Shown here piece by piece: positions 39,503-47,867 of a DNA stretch of 64,000 nt (within the stretch, counting starts at the first letter, position 1; every line of letters begins with the position of its first letter). The stretch is from Pseudomonas gregormendelii. Its GTDB lineage: Bacteria; Pseudomonadota; Gammaproteobacteria; Pseudomonadales; Pseudomonadaceae. The notes under the pieces are model-generated. The model did no database searches, was not told the origin of the DNA, and was given only the letters and a program-made list of their open reading frames with translations. Where the stretch lies: positions 62,001 to 126,000 of the forward strand of contig NZ_JADEVO010000004.1 in assembly GCF_017114825.1 (NCBI RefSeq), given 5' to 3'. The position numbers and the translations under genes were made by a program.

Positions 39503-40033
39503 ATGAGCGACATGCATTTGTCTGATGTAACCACCCTGCGCGCCCGCGCCCGGCAGAACGTCGAAAACGGTGCGGTGACCGAAAGCTACAGCGCCAACCT
39601 CGACGAAGTGCTGCGCCTGCTCAACGAGTCGCTGGCCACTGAACTGGTGTGCGTGTTGCGTTACAAGCGCCACTACTTCATGGCCAACGGCTTGAAAGCC
39701 CACGTTGCGGCCGAGGAGTTTCTCGAACACGCCAAACAGGAAGGCCAGCACGCCGACAGGCTTGCCGAGCGCATTGTGCAACTGGGTGGCGAACCGGAAT
39801 TCAACCCTGACATGCTGTCCCGCAATTCTCATGCGCAATACGTCGCTGGCAACTCACTGAAAGAGATGGTCTATGAAGACCTGGTGGCCGAGCGAATTGC
39901 GATAGATAGCTACAGGGAAATCATTCAATACATTGGAGAGAAAGACCCGACTACCCGGCGTATTTTCGAAGACATCCTGGCTCAGGAAGAAGAGCACGCG
40001 GATGACATGGCCGATATTTTGAAGGACCTCTAA
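39503..40033 (+). CDS. Bacterioferritin-like (ferritin-like diiron) protein
   Basis: The 176-residue protein has the ferritin four-helix pattern with evenly placed Glu/His ligands: LATELVCVLRYKRHYF, FLEHAKQEGQHADRL, EDLVAERIAIDSYREI and FEDILAQEEEHADDM. These would form a diiron site for iron storage or detoxification. A P. aeruginosa counterpart is annotated as a probable bacterioferritin in the same region. It is preceded by AGGAGA and followed by a hairpin at 40040-40072. Confidence 0.87.
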   Translation: MSDMHLSDVTTLRARARQNVENGAVTESYSANLDEVLRLLNESLATELVCVLRYKRHYFMANGLKAHVAAEEFLEHAKQEGQHADRLAERIVQLGGEPEFNPDMLSRNSHAQYVAGNSLKEMVYEDLVAERIAIDSYREIIQYIGEKDPTTRRIFEDILAQEEEHADDMADILKDL

Positions 40034-40039
40034 CCCCAC

Positions 40040-40072
40040 GAGCCTTATCGCCCCCAAGCGACGATAAGGCTC
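40040..40072. terminator. Bidirectional hairpin between ferritin-like gene and asmA-like gene
   Basis: An 11-bp stem, GAGCCTTATCG at 40040-40050 with CGATAAGGCTC at 40062-40072, lies between two convergent genes. Confidence 0.75.
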
Positions 40073-40091
40073 GCCCTTCCTCAACACCAGC

Positions 40092-42161
40092 CTAGTTCTT
40101 TACAGTTTTCGGCGCCTTGCCCGCCTTCATCTGCTCAAGCAGTGGCGCGCACTGATTCGGCTCACCCCCGCTAGGTGCAATCAGTGCCAGCAAGCCGGCG
40201 GCCGGGGCGGCTATCACACCCAGGGCCACCATGCCGGCACCACGCAATAACAGTGGTACCGCCTTCACACCCGCATCCGGCTTTATGAACTTGCCCCGCA
40301 CGTACAGGGGAGATCGCAGGGAGATCAAGCGCCAGCCCTTGGATTCCGGGGTAATCGCCAGGTCCAGTTGCTCGGTCGCCATGTTTGCCGTGCCATCGAT
40401 ATAGATGATCGCGTTCTCGGTATCAAATACAAACAGGCGCGTCGTCGCCAGGCCCGTCTTGATATCGAAGTCGGCAGCCGCGCAGTTGATCTTCACCTCT
40501 TTGTCACCAAAGATCTTGCCGACTATATAGTTACCCACATTCAATCCGGCCAGTTCCATCAGCTCACGACTGATCGCACCATCGTTGATCAGCATCTTCA
40601 GATTGCCGTTGGAGGTCGCGAGGAGTTTGGCGACCGAATTGCCCCGCCCGGTGATGTCGGCATCGCCATTAAGCTCGCCGAAACTGGTTTTCATCGGTTC
40701 GAAGGTCGGGAACAGCTCCTTGAGCTTGAAGCCCCGCGCGGTCAGCTTTGCCTGGCCCTCCAGGGGCTCGGTACGGCCGTTCAGGCGAATCTGCGCATCC
40801 AGCTTGCCGCCCGCCACGCCGAAACGCAGGGGTTCCAGGCTGAGCACTCCGTCGGTAAGCACCAGGTGGGTGTACAGGTCGTTAAAGGGCAGTTTTTCGC
40901 TGTGGACGATGCGCTTGCCGGTGAATTCGACATCCGCGTCCATGTCGCGCCAGCGTTCAGTCTTGAACTCCTCGACCGGCAGCACCTTGTCGGTCGGCTG
41001 CTTGCTTTCGCCACCACGTGCTTTCTGTTTGGCGTTGGAATCCGCACCAATCAGCGGCGCGAGGTCGGCAAACAGCAATTGGTTGGAAACCAGTGCGCCG
41101 CTGAGTTTGGGCCGTGGCTTACCGGCCAGGTAGGCCAGGCTGCCGTGAATATCGCTTTCGCCAATCTTGCCGTTGAATTCTTCATAGCGGAACAGCGCAC
41201 CGCCAGGCTCATGCAGCTTGGCGATCAAATGGCCGTCCGTAGCATAAGGCGGGGTGTCCGGAAGTGTGACGCCCGTCAGTGGATACAGGTTGCCCAGGCT
41301 CGCGCCCGCCAGCTTCAGGCGTAGATCCAGTGCGCCAAGGTTAAGCGGATCGGTCAGGGTGCCGGCGAGTTCCACCCGGGTGTCGGCAATATTGACCTTG
41401 GCCTGCAGTGGAAACGGTCTGTCTGAGTCCTGCAACGCCAGCAAGCCGCCGATCTTGCCTTCGCCGTTGAGCTTTTGCTGGTGATATTGACCCTTTACCT
41501 TGATACCAAACGCGTAATCCTGCGGCGCAGCGCCCTTGTCCTGCGCAGTCTTTGCCGCCTTTTCGCCGACGATATCGCTGAACGGGATTGGCTTGCCAAG
41601 TGGGTCGATCAGCACATCAAGTTGGGTTTTCAGGCTCTGGTCATCGAGGGTAACGTGGCCCTTGTCGAAACCAATGGCGCCAATGTCCACCACCCAACTG
41701 GACGGTTCGGCATCGGGATCCTTGGGATCGAACTGGAACGTCCAGTTCGCACGACCGTCGGCCAGGCGCTGCAGATCGGCATTGGGCCCGGTCAGGTCAA
41801 TTCTCGGGATGACCACACGCTGCGCCAGCAAGGCCAGGGGCGAAATGCGCAACTCCACGCGCTTGAGCGTGACCATCTGGGGCTGCTTCGACCACTCGGG
41901 GTTGCCCAGGCTCAGGTCCTCGGCCACCACATGCGGCCAGGGCACCCACGCGCGCCAGCCGCCTTCCTCGGGCTCGCGCTGCCAGACCACAGCCAGGTTG
42001 CCGTTGATGGCGAACGGACGGTGCAACTCCTCGGACACCTTGGCATTGAGCGGGGGTTTAATGCGGTTCCAATCGAAGAACACGATGATCAAAACCAGCA
42101 CCGCCAGCAGGACTAACAAGCTGGCGAGGGTCCAGGCAATTACTTTTCGAGTGCGCGTCAT
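40092..42161 (-). CDS. AsmA-family protein
   Basis: The 689-residue protein has one N-terminal membrane anchor (about 7-28) followed by a long periplasmic beta-rich region with AsmA-type segments (WPHVVAEDLSLGNPEWSK, AKVNIADTRVELAGTLTDP, RLFVFDTENAIIYIDGTANM, PLYVRGKFIKPDAGV). AsmA-like proteins are thought to bridge the envelope and move phospholipids to the outer membrane. The paralogue identity is not clear. A GGAG site lies upstream of 42161. Confidence 0.88.
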   Translation of the reverse strand: MTRTRKVIAWTLASLLVLLAVLVLIIVFFDWNRIKPPLNAKVSEELHRPFAINGNLAVVWQREPEEGGWRAWVPWPHVVAEDLSLGNPEWSKQPQMVTLKRVELRISPLALLAQRVVIPRIDLTGPNADLQRLADGRANWTFQFDPKDPDAEPSSWVVDIGAIGFDKGHVTLDDQSLKTQLDVLIDPLGKPIPFSDIVGEKAAKTAQDKGAAPQDYAFGIKVKGQYHQQKLNGEGKIGGLLALQDSDRPFPLQAKVNIADTRVELAGTLTDPLNLGALDLRLKLAGASLGNLYPLTGVTLPDTPPYATDGHLIAKLHEPGGALFRYEEFNGKIGESDIHGSLAYLAGKPRPKLSGALVSNQLLFADLAPLIGADSNAKQKARGGESKQPTDKVLPVEEFKTERWRDMDADVEFTGKRIVHSEKLPFNDLYTHLVLTDGVLSLEPLRFGVAGGKLDAQIRLNGRTEPLEGQAKLTARGFKLKELFPTFEPMKTSFGELNGDADITGRGNSVAKLLATSNGNLKMLINDGAISRELMELAGLNVGNYIVGKIFGDKEVKINCAAADFDIKTGLATTRLFVFDTENAIIYIDGTANMATEQLDLAITPESKGWRLISLRSPLYVRGKFIKPDAGVKAVPLLLRGAGMVALGVIAAPAAGLLALIAPSGGEPNQCAPLLEQMKAGKAPKTVKN

Positions 42162-42549
42162 TGCACAGGGCTCCTTGATACGACTGAGCGCCCTGACCGC
42201 GACGCACGTTTTGAAATGCAGGCCAGAACCGGCCTGTCATGAGATCTACGACTGAAAAATGGCCCGCAGGTTTAACCGAAATCCCGATTAATCCTCAAAT
42301 AATCGTCCCGGGACAGACTGCCCACTCGATAAGGCGTTACCGACACCGCACTTTTACGTCGCACGTGTGAGTCGAAAATACCCACCCCGGTGCGAAAACA
42401 CCCGCCGGAAACGCCCGGTCTAGAGCCATTTCGCAGAACAATCAATTCCGTTGATTATTACCATTGCGTTTATGAACTTTTATATCGACTTATCGAGAGT
42501 AGCATTGACCTCGTACCCACTTTATCGCCCCCCCAAGGAGCAACCCATC
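42162..42549. promoter_or_regulatory. Region between the asmA-like gene and the repeat-protein gene
   Basis: The 388-bp divergent region contains a small inverted repeat AATCAA (42440-42445) and TTGATT (42451-42456) in an AT-rich stretch, probably near the promoter of the repeat-protein gene, and an AAGGAG ribosome-binding site at 42535-42540. No other gene is seen. Confidence 0.4.
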
Positions 42550-43020
42550 ATGAAACGCCAATTACTGCTAAGCCTTACCCTTTCCATGCTGGCCAGCACC
42601 GCTTTCGCTCTGCCAGCTGCTGACCAGGCTACCCCACAAGTCAAAGACAGCCGCTCGGTATTCAGCCAAACCATCGCTGCCGACGGTTCGGATCGCACTC
42701 CACAAGGCCAGACCCTGGCTGAAGGCGGTAACGATCGTTTGAAAGAAAAAGGCCTGATCACCCAGGACGGCTCGGACCGCACTCCACAAGGCCAGACCCT
42801 GGCTGCTGATGGTTCGGATCGTACGCCACAAGGCCAAACCCTGGCTGCTGACGGTTCCGATCGTACGCCACAAGGTCAAACCCTGGCTGCTGACGGTTCC
42901 GATCGCACTCCACAAGGTCAAACCCTGGCTGCCGACGGTTCCGATCGTACCCCACAAGGCCAGACGCTTGCCGAAGGTGGTGGTGACCGTGTCATCGAAC
43001 GCAACAGCGCCTTGAGCTGA
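42550..43020 (+). CDS. Secreted tandem-repeat protein (DGSDRTPQGQTLAA repeats)
   Basis: The 156-residue protein has a signal peptide (1-20, ending AFA) and then a 14-residue repeat, DGSDRTPQGQTLAA. There are six near-identical copies: one, then a diverged unit (GGNDRLKEKGLITQ), then five in a row, closing with a diverged GGGDRVIERNSALS. At DNA level the unit is 42 bp with few silent changes, suggesting recent expansion. Related Pseudomonas proteins have been annotated 'phage infection protein' (from memory), without proven function. A good AAGGAG site precedes it. Confidence 0.8.
   Translation: MKRQLLLSLTLSMLASTAFALPAADQATPQVKDSRSVFSQTIAADGSDRTPQGQTLAEGGNDRLKEKGLITQDGSDRTPQGQTLAADGSDRTPQGQTLAADGSDRTPQGQTLAADGSDRTPQGQTLAADGSDRTPQGQTLAEGGGDRVIERNSALS
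42690..42972 (+). repeat. 42-bp coding tandem repeats
   Basis: CCACAAGG recurs in each unit, near 42700, 42785, 42828, 42870, 42911 and 42953. Five contiguous units occupy about 42765-42972, with one isolated copy before a diverged unit. The copy number could vary between strains by slippage or recombination. Confidence 0.85.
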
Positions 43021-43039
43021 GCCCATGGCGGCCCTGAAA

Positions 43040-43067
43040 AAAAGCCCAGTCTGTCGATTGGGCTTTT
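43040..43067 (+). terminator. Terminator after the repeat-protein gene
   Basis: AAAGCCCA at 43041-43048 pairs with TGGGCTTT at 43059-43066, followed by T. Confidence 0.78.
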
Positions 43068-43080
43068 GACTTTCTGAAAG

Positions 43081-43140
43081 TAGCAAATCCCCCGCTTTAC
43101 CCCTCGATAGTCGTTCGACGCAGGCAAAGCCGATTTGCTA
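43081..43140. promoter_or_regulatory. 9-bp inverted repeat upstream of desT
   Basis: TAGCAAATC at 43081-43089 and GATTTGCTA at 43132-43140 form a perfect inverted repeat 42 bp apart, just before desT. It could be a pair of operator half-sites or chance. Confidence 0.35.
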
Positions 43141-43178
43141 GAGTGCGTCGCTGTCCCTGTCCAGAAATCACCCTGCCG

Positions 43179-43811
43179 ATGCTGCCCCGCGCCGAACAGA
43201 AACAACAAACCCGTAGTGCCTTGATGGACGCTGCCCGCCACCTGATGGAATGCGGCCGCGGATTCGGCAGCCTGAGCCTGCGCGAAGTGGCCAAGACCGC
43301 CGGCATTGTGCCAACCGGGTTTTATCGGCATTTCGCCGACATGGATGAATTGGGCCTGGTACTGGTCAGCGAAGTCGGCCAGACCTTCCGCGAAACCATC
43401 CGCTTGGTGCGCCACAATGAGTTTGTCATGGGCGGCATTATCGATGCGTCGGTGCGCATATTTCTCGACGTAGTTTCAGCCAATCGCTCGCAATTCCTGT
43501 TTCTGGCGCGCGAGCAGTATGGCGGTTCGCTACCGGTGCGCCAGGCCATTGGCCGCTTGCGTGAAGACATCAGCTCAGACCTGGCGTCAGATCTGTCCCT
43601 GATGCCGAAACTGCAGCATCTGGACCTCGCCGGCCTGAATGTCATGGCCGACCTGATCGTCAAAAGCGTATTTGCCACTTTGCCGGACATCATCGACCCG
43701 CCGGCCCAAGCCCTGCCTGATCACCTAACGCCGCAGGCAAAAATTACCCAGCAATTGCGTTTCATTTTTATCGGCCTCAAGCACTGGCAAGGGCTTGGCA
43801 GCACCGAATAG
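43179..43811 (+). CDS. desT: TetR-family regulator DesT
   Basis: DesT senses the balance of saturated and unsaturated acyl-CoA and controls an acyl-CoA desaturase operon in P. aeruginosa. The 210-residue protein begins MLPRAEQKQQTRSALMDAAR and has the helix-turn-helix LSLREVAKTAGIVPTGFYRHF. The segments NRSQFLFLAREQYGGSLPVR and LRFIFIGLKHWQGLG match DesT as I remember it. The start 43179 is preferred; the frame is open 36 nt upstream. The desaturase genes usually beside it (desB and partner) are not in this window. It precedes ureEFG as in P. aeruginosa. Confidence 0.85.
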   Translation: MLPRAEQKQQTRSALMDAARHLMECGRGFGSLSLREVAKTAGIVPTGFYRHFADMDELGLVLVSEVGQTFRETIRLVRHNEFVMGGIIDASVRIFLDVVSANRSQFLFLAREQYGGSLPVRQAIGRLREDISSDLASDLSLMPKLQHLDLAGLNVMADLIVKSVFATLPDIIDPPAQALPDHLTPQAKITQQLRFIFIGLKHWQGLGSTE

Positions 43812-43836
43812 GTGACTTAGGCAAATCGCCACAACA

Positions 43837-43864
43837 TGGTGCGGCACCAAAATGCAGCGCACCA
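43837..43864 (+). promoter_or_regulatory. NtrC-like site(s) upstream of ureE
   Basis: The palindrome TGGTGCGGCACCA (43837-43849) overlaps GGCACCAAAATGCAGCGC, which partly fits the NtrC consensus (GCACC, spacer, GGTGC). It ends about 75 bp upstream of the -24 element, a suitable distance for an enhancer. Confidence 0.45.
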
Positions 43865-43939
43865 ATATCAGGCAAAACAGTCGACTAGTTAAGATATTTA
43901 CTACGTTTCCGACAGCTATTTCCTACACGCCGCCGATCT

Positions 43940-43953
43940 GGCAAGCGCCTTGC
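43940..43953 (+). promoter_or_regulatory. Sigma-54 (-24/-12) promoter of ureE
   Basis: TGGCAAG with GG at 43940-43941 and TTGC ending at 43953 give GG-N10-GC. The predicted start is about 43965, 26 nt before the ureE ATG. It is near consensus. Confidence 0.72.
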
Positions 43954-43990
43954 TCTAGCATGACTATCGTTCATTGCTGGAAGCTTTCCG

Positions 43991-44491
43991 ATGCTGGTGA
44001 TTCATCGCAGGATCGACCCTCAACCCGTCTGGGCCGCCGAGTTGCACCTGACCTTCGAAGCCCGGAGCAAAAGCCGTTTGCGCTGTTTCAGTGCCGAACA
44101 GGAAGACGTCGGGTTGTTTTTGGAACGCGGTCAGCCGCCGCTGTATGACGGCGAATGCCTGCAGGCTGAAGACGGCCGCGTCGTGCGCGTCTGCGCCCGT
44201 CCCGAACAACTGCTGCACGTCACCTGCGCCAACGCCTTCGAACTGACCCGTGCCGCCTACCACCTCGGCAATCGCCACGTTGCCCTGCAGGTCGGCGACG
44301 GTTGGCTGCGTCTGCTCGACGACTACGTGCTCAAAGCCATGCTTGAACAGCTGGATGCCAATGTCGAAAACATCGAAGCGCCGTTCCAGCCGGAACACGG
44401 CGCCTACGGCGGCGGCCATCACCACTCGCGCCACGGTGATGAAGATTTCAACTACCCGCCGAAACTGCACCAGTTCGGCGTGCGTTTATGA
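43991..44491 (+). CDS. ureE: Urease accessory protein UreE
   Basis: UreE is a nickel metallochaperone that passes Ni to UreG. The 166-residue protein has the UreE N-terminal beta domain (LTFEARSKSRLRC), the central metal-site segment YHLGNRHVALQV and a short His-rich tail HGAYGGGHHHSRHGDED. Its stop overlaps the ureF start (ATGA). A sigma-54 promoter and NtrC-like site lie upstream. Confidence 0.95.
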   Translation: MLVIHRRIDPQPVWAAELHLTFEARSKSRLRCFSAEQEDVGLFLERGQPPLYDGECLQAEDGRVVRVCARPEQLLHVTCANAFELTRAAYHLGNRHVALQVGDGWLRLLDDYVLKAMLEQLDANVENIEAPFQPEHGAYGGGHHHSRHGDEDFNYPPKLHQFGVRL

Positions 44492-45162
44492 ATCCGGCCT
44501 GGGCGCTGCTGCGCCTGGCCAGTCCGCAATTGCCGATTGGCGGCTACAGCTATTCCCAGGGACTGGAAATGGCGGTGGACAATGGCCGGGTCCATGACCC
44601 GGACAGCGCCCGCCAATGGATCAGCGACCAGTTGCTGCTCAACCTGGCTCGTTTTGAAGCGCCGCTGCTACTGGCCCATTGCGAGGCGGCCGCCGCCGAC
44701 AACTGGGACGAATTGCTGCAACGCTGCGAGGAACACCGCGCCAGCCGCGAAACCCGCGAGTTGCATCAGGAAAGTCGGCAGATGGGTTATTCCCTGCAGC
44801 AGTTGCTCAATGGCTTGCCCGAGCTTGATCCACCGGCACGGGCCTTTCTTGCACAGCGCCCGGAACCCCACCTGGCCCTGGGCTGGGCCTTGGCCGCTCG
44901 CGCCTGGCAGATCAGCCCGCAGGACGCTTTGGCCGCCTGGCTGTGGAGCTGGCTGGAAAACCAATTGGCGGTGTTGATGAAAACCCTGCCGCTCGGCCAG
45001 CAAGCCGCGCAACGCCTGACCAGCCAGCTGCTGCCGTTGCTGCAAGAAGCGCAGCAACACGCAACCCGAATCACCCCCGAACACGTTGGCAGTGCCGCTT
45101 TCGGCCTGTCCCTGGCGTGTATGGCCCACGAGCGCCAGTACAGCCGTCTATTCCGTTCCTAG
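44488..45162 (+). CDS. ureF: Urease accessory protein UreF
   Basis: UreF bridges UreD and UreG during nickel insertion and gates UreG GTPase activity. The 224-residue, largely helical protein begins with ALLRLASPQLPIGGYSYSQG, the family hallmark, followed by LEMAVDNGRV. The start overlaps ureE and the end is 9 bp before ureG. Confidence 0.95.
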   Translation: MNPAWALLRLASPQLPIGGYSYSQGLEMAVDNGRVHDPDSARQWISDQLLLNLARFEAPLLLAHCEAAAADNWDELLQRCEEHRASRETRELHQESRQMGYSLQQLLNGLPELDPPARAFLAQRPEPHLALGWALAARAWQISPQDALAAWLWSWLENQLAVLMKTLPLGQQAAQRLTSQLLPLLQEAQQHATRITPEHVGSAAFGLSLACMAHERQYSRLFRS

Positions 45163-45171
45163 GAGAATCAC

Positions 45172-45786
45172 ATGAATACACAACCCTTGCGCGTAGGCAT
45201 TGGCGGCCCGGTCGGCTCCGGCAAAACGGCCCTGACCCTGGCCCTGTGCCTGGCCCTGCGTGATCGCTACAACCTCGCAGTGGTGACCAACGATATCTAT
45301 ACCCGCGAAGATGCCGATTTCCTGGTGCGCAACGAAGCCTTGGCCCCGGAACGCATCATTGGCGTGGAAACCGGCGGCTGCCCGCACACCGCAATCCGCG
45401 AGGACGCTTCGATCAATCTTGAGGCGGTGGATCAGTTGAACCGGCGTTTCCCGGGCCTGGATCTGATCCTGGTGGAGTCCGGCGGCGACAACCTTTCGGC
45501 AACCTTCAGCCCCGAGCTGTCCGACCTGACCATCTACGTGATCGACGTATCGGCCGGCGACAAGCTGCCACGCAAGGGCGGGCCGGGGATCTGTAAGTCC
45601 GACTTGCTGGTGATCAACAAGATCGATCTCGCGCCATTGGTAGGCGCGTCCTTGACGTTGATGGACAGCGATACCACACGCATGCGTAACGGCAAGCCGT
45701 TCGTCTTCAGCAACCAGAAAACCGGCCAGGGCCTGGAAGAAATCATCGCTTTCATCGAGCGTCAGGGCCTGCTGACCGCCGCCTGA
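45172..45786 (+). CDS. ureG: Urease accessory GTPase UreG
   Basis: UreG is a SIMIBI GTPase that couples GTP hydrolysis to nickel delivery. The 204-residue protein has the P-loop [14 protein letters not shown], the metal-binding CPH motif in [33 protein letters not shown] and the base-specificity NKIDLAP. It has AGGAG just upstream. Confidence 0.97.
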   Translation: MNTQPLRVGIGGPVGSGKTALTLALCLALRDRYNLAVVTNDIYTREDADFLVRNEALAPERIIGVETGGCPHTAIREDASINLEAVDQLNRRFPGLDLILVESGGDNLSATFSPELSDLTIYVIDVSAGDKLPRKGGPGICKSDLLVINKIDLAPLVGASLTLMDSDTTRMRNGKPFVFSNQKTGQGLEEIIAFIERQGLLTAA

Positions 45787-45817
45787 CCCTTTCACATTTT
45801 CAACAAGGAAGCTCTAC

Positions 45818-46390
45818 ATGACACTCAAACGCATTCTCGGCGCCATCGCGCTGCTGCTGACCCCGGCTGTCGCCTTTGCCCACCCGGGCCATGGCGACAA
45901 TGGATGGATCGCGGGTATCAGCCACCCGATCGGTGGCCTTGATCACTTGCTGGCGATGGTTGCTGTGGGTTTGTGGGCGGCGCAGCAGCAAGGCGCCGCG
46001 CGCTGGGCACTGCCTTGCACTTTCGTTGGCACCATGTTGCTTGGCGGGGTATTGGGGTTTGAAGGACTGAATATGCCTGTGCTGGAAAGCGGGATCGCGA
46101 CGTCGGTGCTGGCCCTGGGTCTGGCAGTGGCCTTGGCGGTACGTCCACCTTTGGCCCTGGCGGTCGGGGCAACGGCTTTGTTTGCACTGTTTCATGGCGT
46201 GGCCCATGGCCTGGAACTGCCCGACATGTCCAGCCCATGGACTTACGCGGCCGGATTTGTCCTGGCGACGGCGGCATTGCATGCCGCAGGTTATGCGGTG
46301 GTTCGAGTGTTGCCGCAGGCAGCGGCGCCACTGGTCAGGCTGGCAGGTGCGGCCTCGGCGGTGACCGGGGCCTGGTTGCTGGCGGGCTGA
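45818..46390 (+). CDS. HupE/UreJ-family nickel permease-like protein
   Basis: The 190-residue membrane protein has a signal peptide (1-20, ending AFA) and about six membrane segments with the HupE hallmark HPIGGLDHLLAMVAVGLWA and a second FHGVAHGLELP motif. The leading HPGHGD and these His residues probably bind Ni. It follows ureG by 31 bp and would supply nickel for urease. Confidence 0.9.
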   Translation: MTLKRILGAIALLLTPAVAFAHPGHGDNGWIAGISHPIGGLDHLLAMVAVGLWAAQQQGAARWALPCTFVGTMLLGGVLGFEGLNMPVLESGIATSVLALGLAVALAVRPPLALAVGATALFALFHGVAHGLELPDMSSPWTYAAGFVLATAALHAAGYAVVRVLPQAAAPLVRLAGAASAVTGAWLLAG

Positions 46391-46413
46391 GTTCTGTATG
46401 GCCTGGGCAGGCC

Positions 46414-46552
46414 TCATCGCGAGCAAGCTCGGCTCCCACAGGGTTTGCTGGAGACGGACAATGGGGTTCCAGGCCGGATCCCCTAGGGGGTTGTGAATAC
46501 CCCTAACCGGATTCCGGCCCTGGTTCTGTGGGAGCCGGGCTTGCCCGCGATG
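46414..46552. repeat. REP pair around a quasi-palindromic spacer
   Basis: ATCGCGAGCAAGCTCGGCTC (46415 on) and the inverted CTGTGGGAGCCGGGCTTGCC (46526 on) enclose a spacer with further imperfect symmetry (CAGGCCGGATCC against GGATTCCGGCCCTGG). It lies between the HupE gene and the AGE-family gene. Confidence 0.78.
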
Positions 46553-46628
46553 GCGGCCTGACAGACACCGCATCTCTCAGGCCTGCTAACATGTCGCGCA
46601 ATCGCCCCTGCCGTGACGACGCCAGCCA

Positions 46629-47756
46629 ATGCAGCCTGTTTCCCGCTCCGCCTCCCAGCCAGAATTGACCGCCCTGTTCGCCTCGGTGCAGCAGCATTTC
46701 CAGGAAGTGATCGTGCCACTGTGGCAAGGCCCCGGCTGGAACGCTGAACTGGCCCTGCCCTACGAGGCACTGGATGCCGAACACTCGCCACTGCCACCGC
46801 AGCGTTATCGGGCGATGGCGTGCGCGCGGCAGCTGTATGTGTTTTCCAGCCTGATCGGCCAGGTGCCTGCCGCCGAAGAACGCAGCGCGCAGCTGTTCAG
46901 TTCTCTGCAACGACACTTCCACGACGCCGAACACGGTGGCTGGTTCTACAGCATCGACGCGCTGGGCGCGCCACTGGACCAGCGCAAAGACCTCTACACC
47001 CACGCGTTCATCCTGTTCGCCTGTGCACACTACTGGGACAAGGTGCGCGAGCCTTCAGTCGGGCACCTGCTCGATACCGCGCTGGAGGTGATTGCGCAGC
47101 GCTTCGCAACAGGCGACGGCCTGTACGAGGCGTGTCTGGAGCGCGACTGGTCATCGCTGCAAACCGGGCCCTTGCAGAATCCCCTGATGCACTTGGCAGA
47201 AGCCTTCCTGGCGACGCTGGCGGCACGCCAGGACGACGCTGTGCAAAGCATGCTGGTGACGTTATGCACAGCCATGCAGCAACGTTTCATCGATCCGCAG
47301 CAAGGCGTACTGATGGAAAAGCCGCTGGGCGCTGTGGATAACTGGTATGAACCGGGGCACCAGTTTGAATGGTACTTCCTGCTCGAATCGTCACCGCGGC
47401 TGCGCGGCTCGCAGCTGCACGGCTCACTGGAGCGGGCGTTCGCCTTCACCGAACAATCGGGGGTGGATCCACACTCAGGCGCCGTCAAGGCCATGCTCGA
47501 CCTTAACGGCAAGGCCAGGGACGCCACCCAGCGCATCTGGGCCCAGGCGGAATACCTGCGTGCGCTGACCTTGAGGCCAGACGCCGAAGCCGCAGTGCAG
47601 CGTCAACTCCTGGCCTTGCAGCAGAACTTCCTGCATGCCGGAGGCTGGCATGAGTGTCGTGATGAACTGGGCCAGGTGAGCCGCAAGGATATGCCTTCAA
47701 CCACGCCCTATCATCTGGCGACCTGTTATCGCGGGCTGGCGGACTATCTGGGCTAA
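46629..47756 (+). CDS. N-acylglucosamine 2-epimerase (AGE) family isomerase
   Basis: The 375-residue protein has the alpha-helical barrel sequence pattern of the AGE/mannose isomerase family: GGWFYSIDALGAPLDQRKDLYTHA (split as GGWFYS and RKDLYTHAF), LMHLAEAFLA, YEPGHQFEWYFLL and STTPYHLATCY near the C-terminus, which contribute active-site Arg and His residues. It probably isomerises mannose to fructose or a related sugar; the exact substrate is not determined. It stands alone between REP elements. Confidence 0.85.
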   Translation: MQPVSRSASQPELTALFASVQQHFQEVIVPLWQGPGWNAELALPYEALDAEHSPLPPQRYRAMACARQLYVFSSLIGQVPAAEERSAQLFSSLQRHFHDAEHGGWFYSIDALGAPLDQRKDLYTHAFILFACAHYWDKVREPSVGHLLDTALEVIAQRFATGDGLYEACLERDWSSLQTGPLQNPLMHLAEAFLATLAARQDDAVQSMLVTLCTAMQQRFIDPQQGVLMEKPLGAVDNWYEPGHQFEWYFLLESSPRLRGSQLHGSLERAFAFTEQSGVDPHSGAVKAMLDLNGKARDATQRIWAQAEYLRALTLRPDAEAAVQRQLLALQQNFLHAGGWHECRDELGQVSRKDMPSTTPYHLATCYRGLADYLG

Positions 47757-47768
47757 TCCGGCAGCCGT

Positions 47769-47855
47769 CATCGCGAGCAAGCTTTGCTCCTGCAGGTGAC
47801 AGCCTTCACTGCGAGCAAGCTTTCTCCCGTGGGAGCAAAGCTTGCTCGCGATGGC
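47769..47855. repeat. REP cluster (three units)
   Basis: Units at 47769-47795, about 47809-47828 and 47829-47855 (inverted) lie between two convergent genes. The last two form a hairpin. Confidence 0.8.
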
Positions 47856-47867
47856 CATCACTCAGGA

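Noticed and set aside
42690..42972. CRISPR array
   Set aside because: The 42-bp units are contiguous, in frame, without spacers, and encode a protein repeat.
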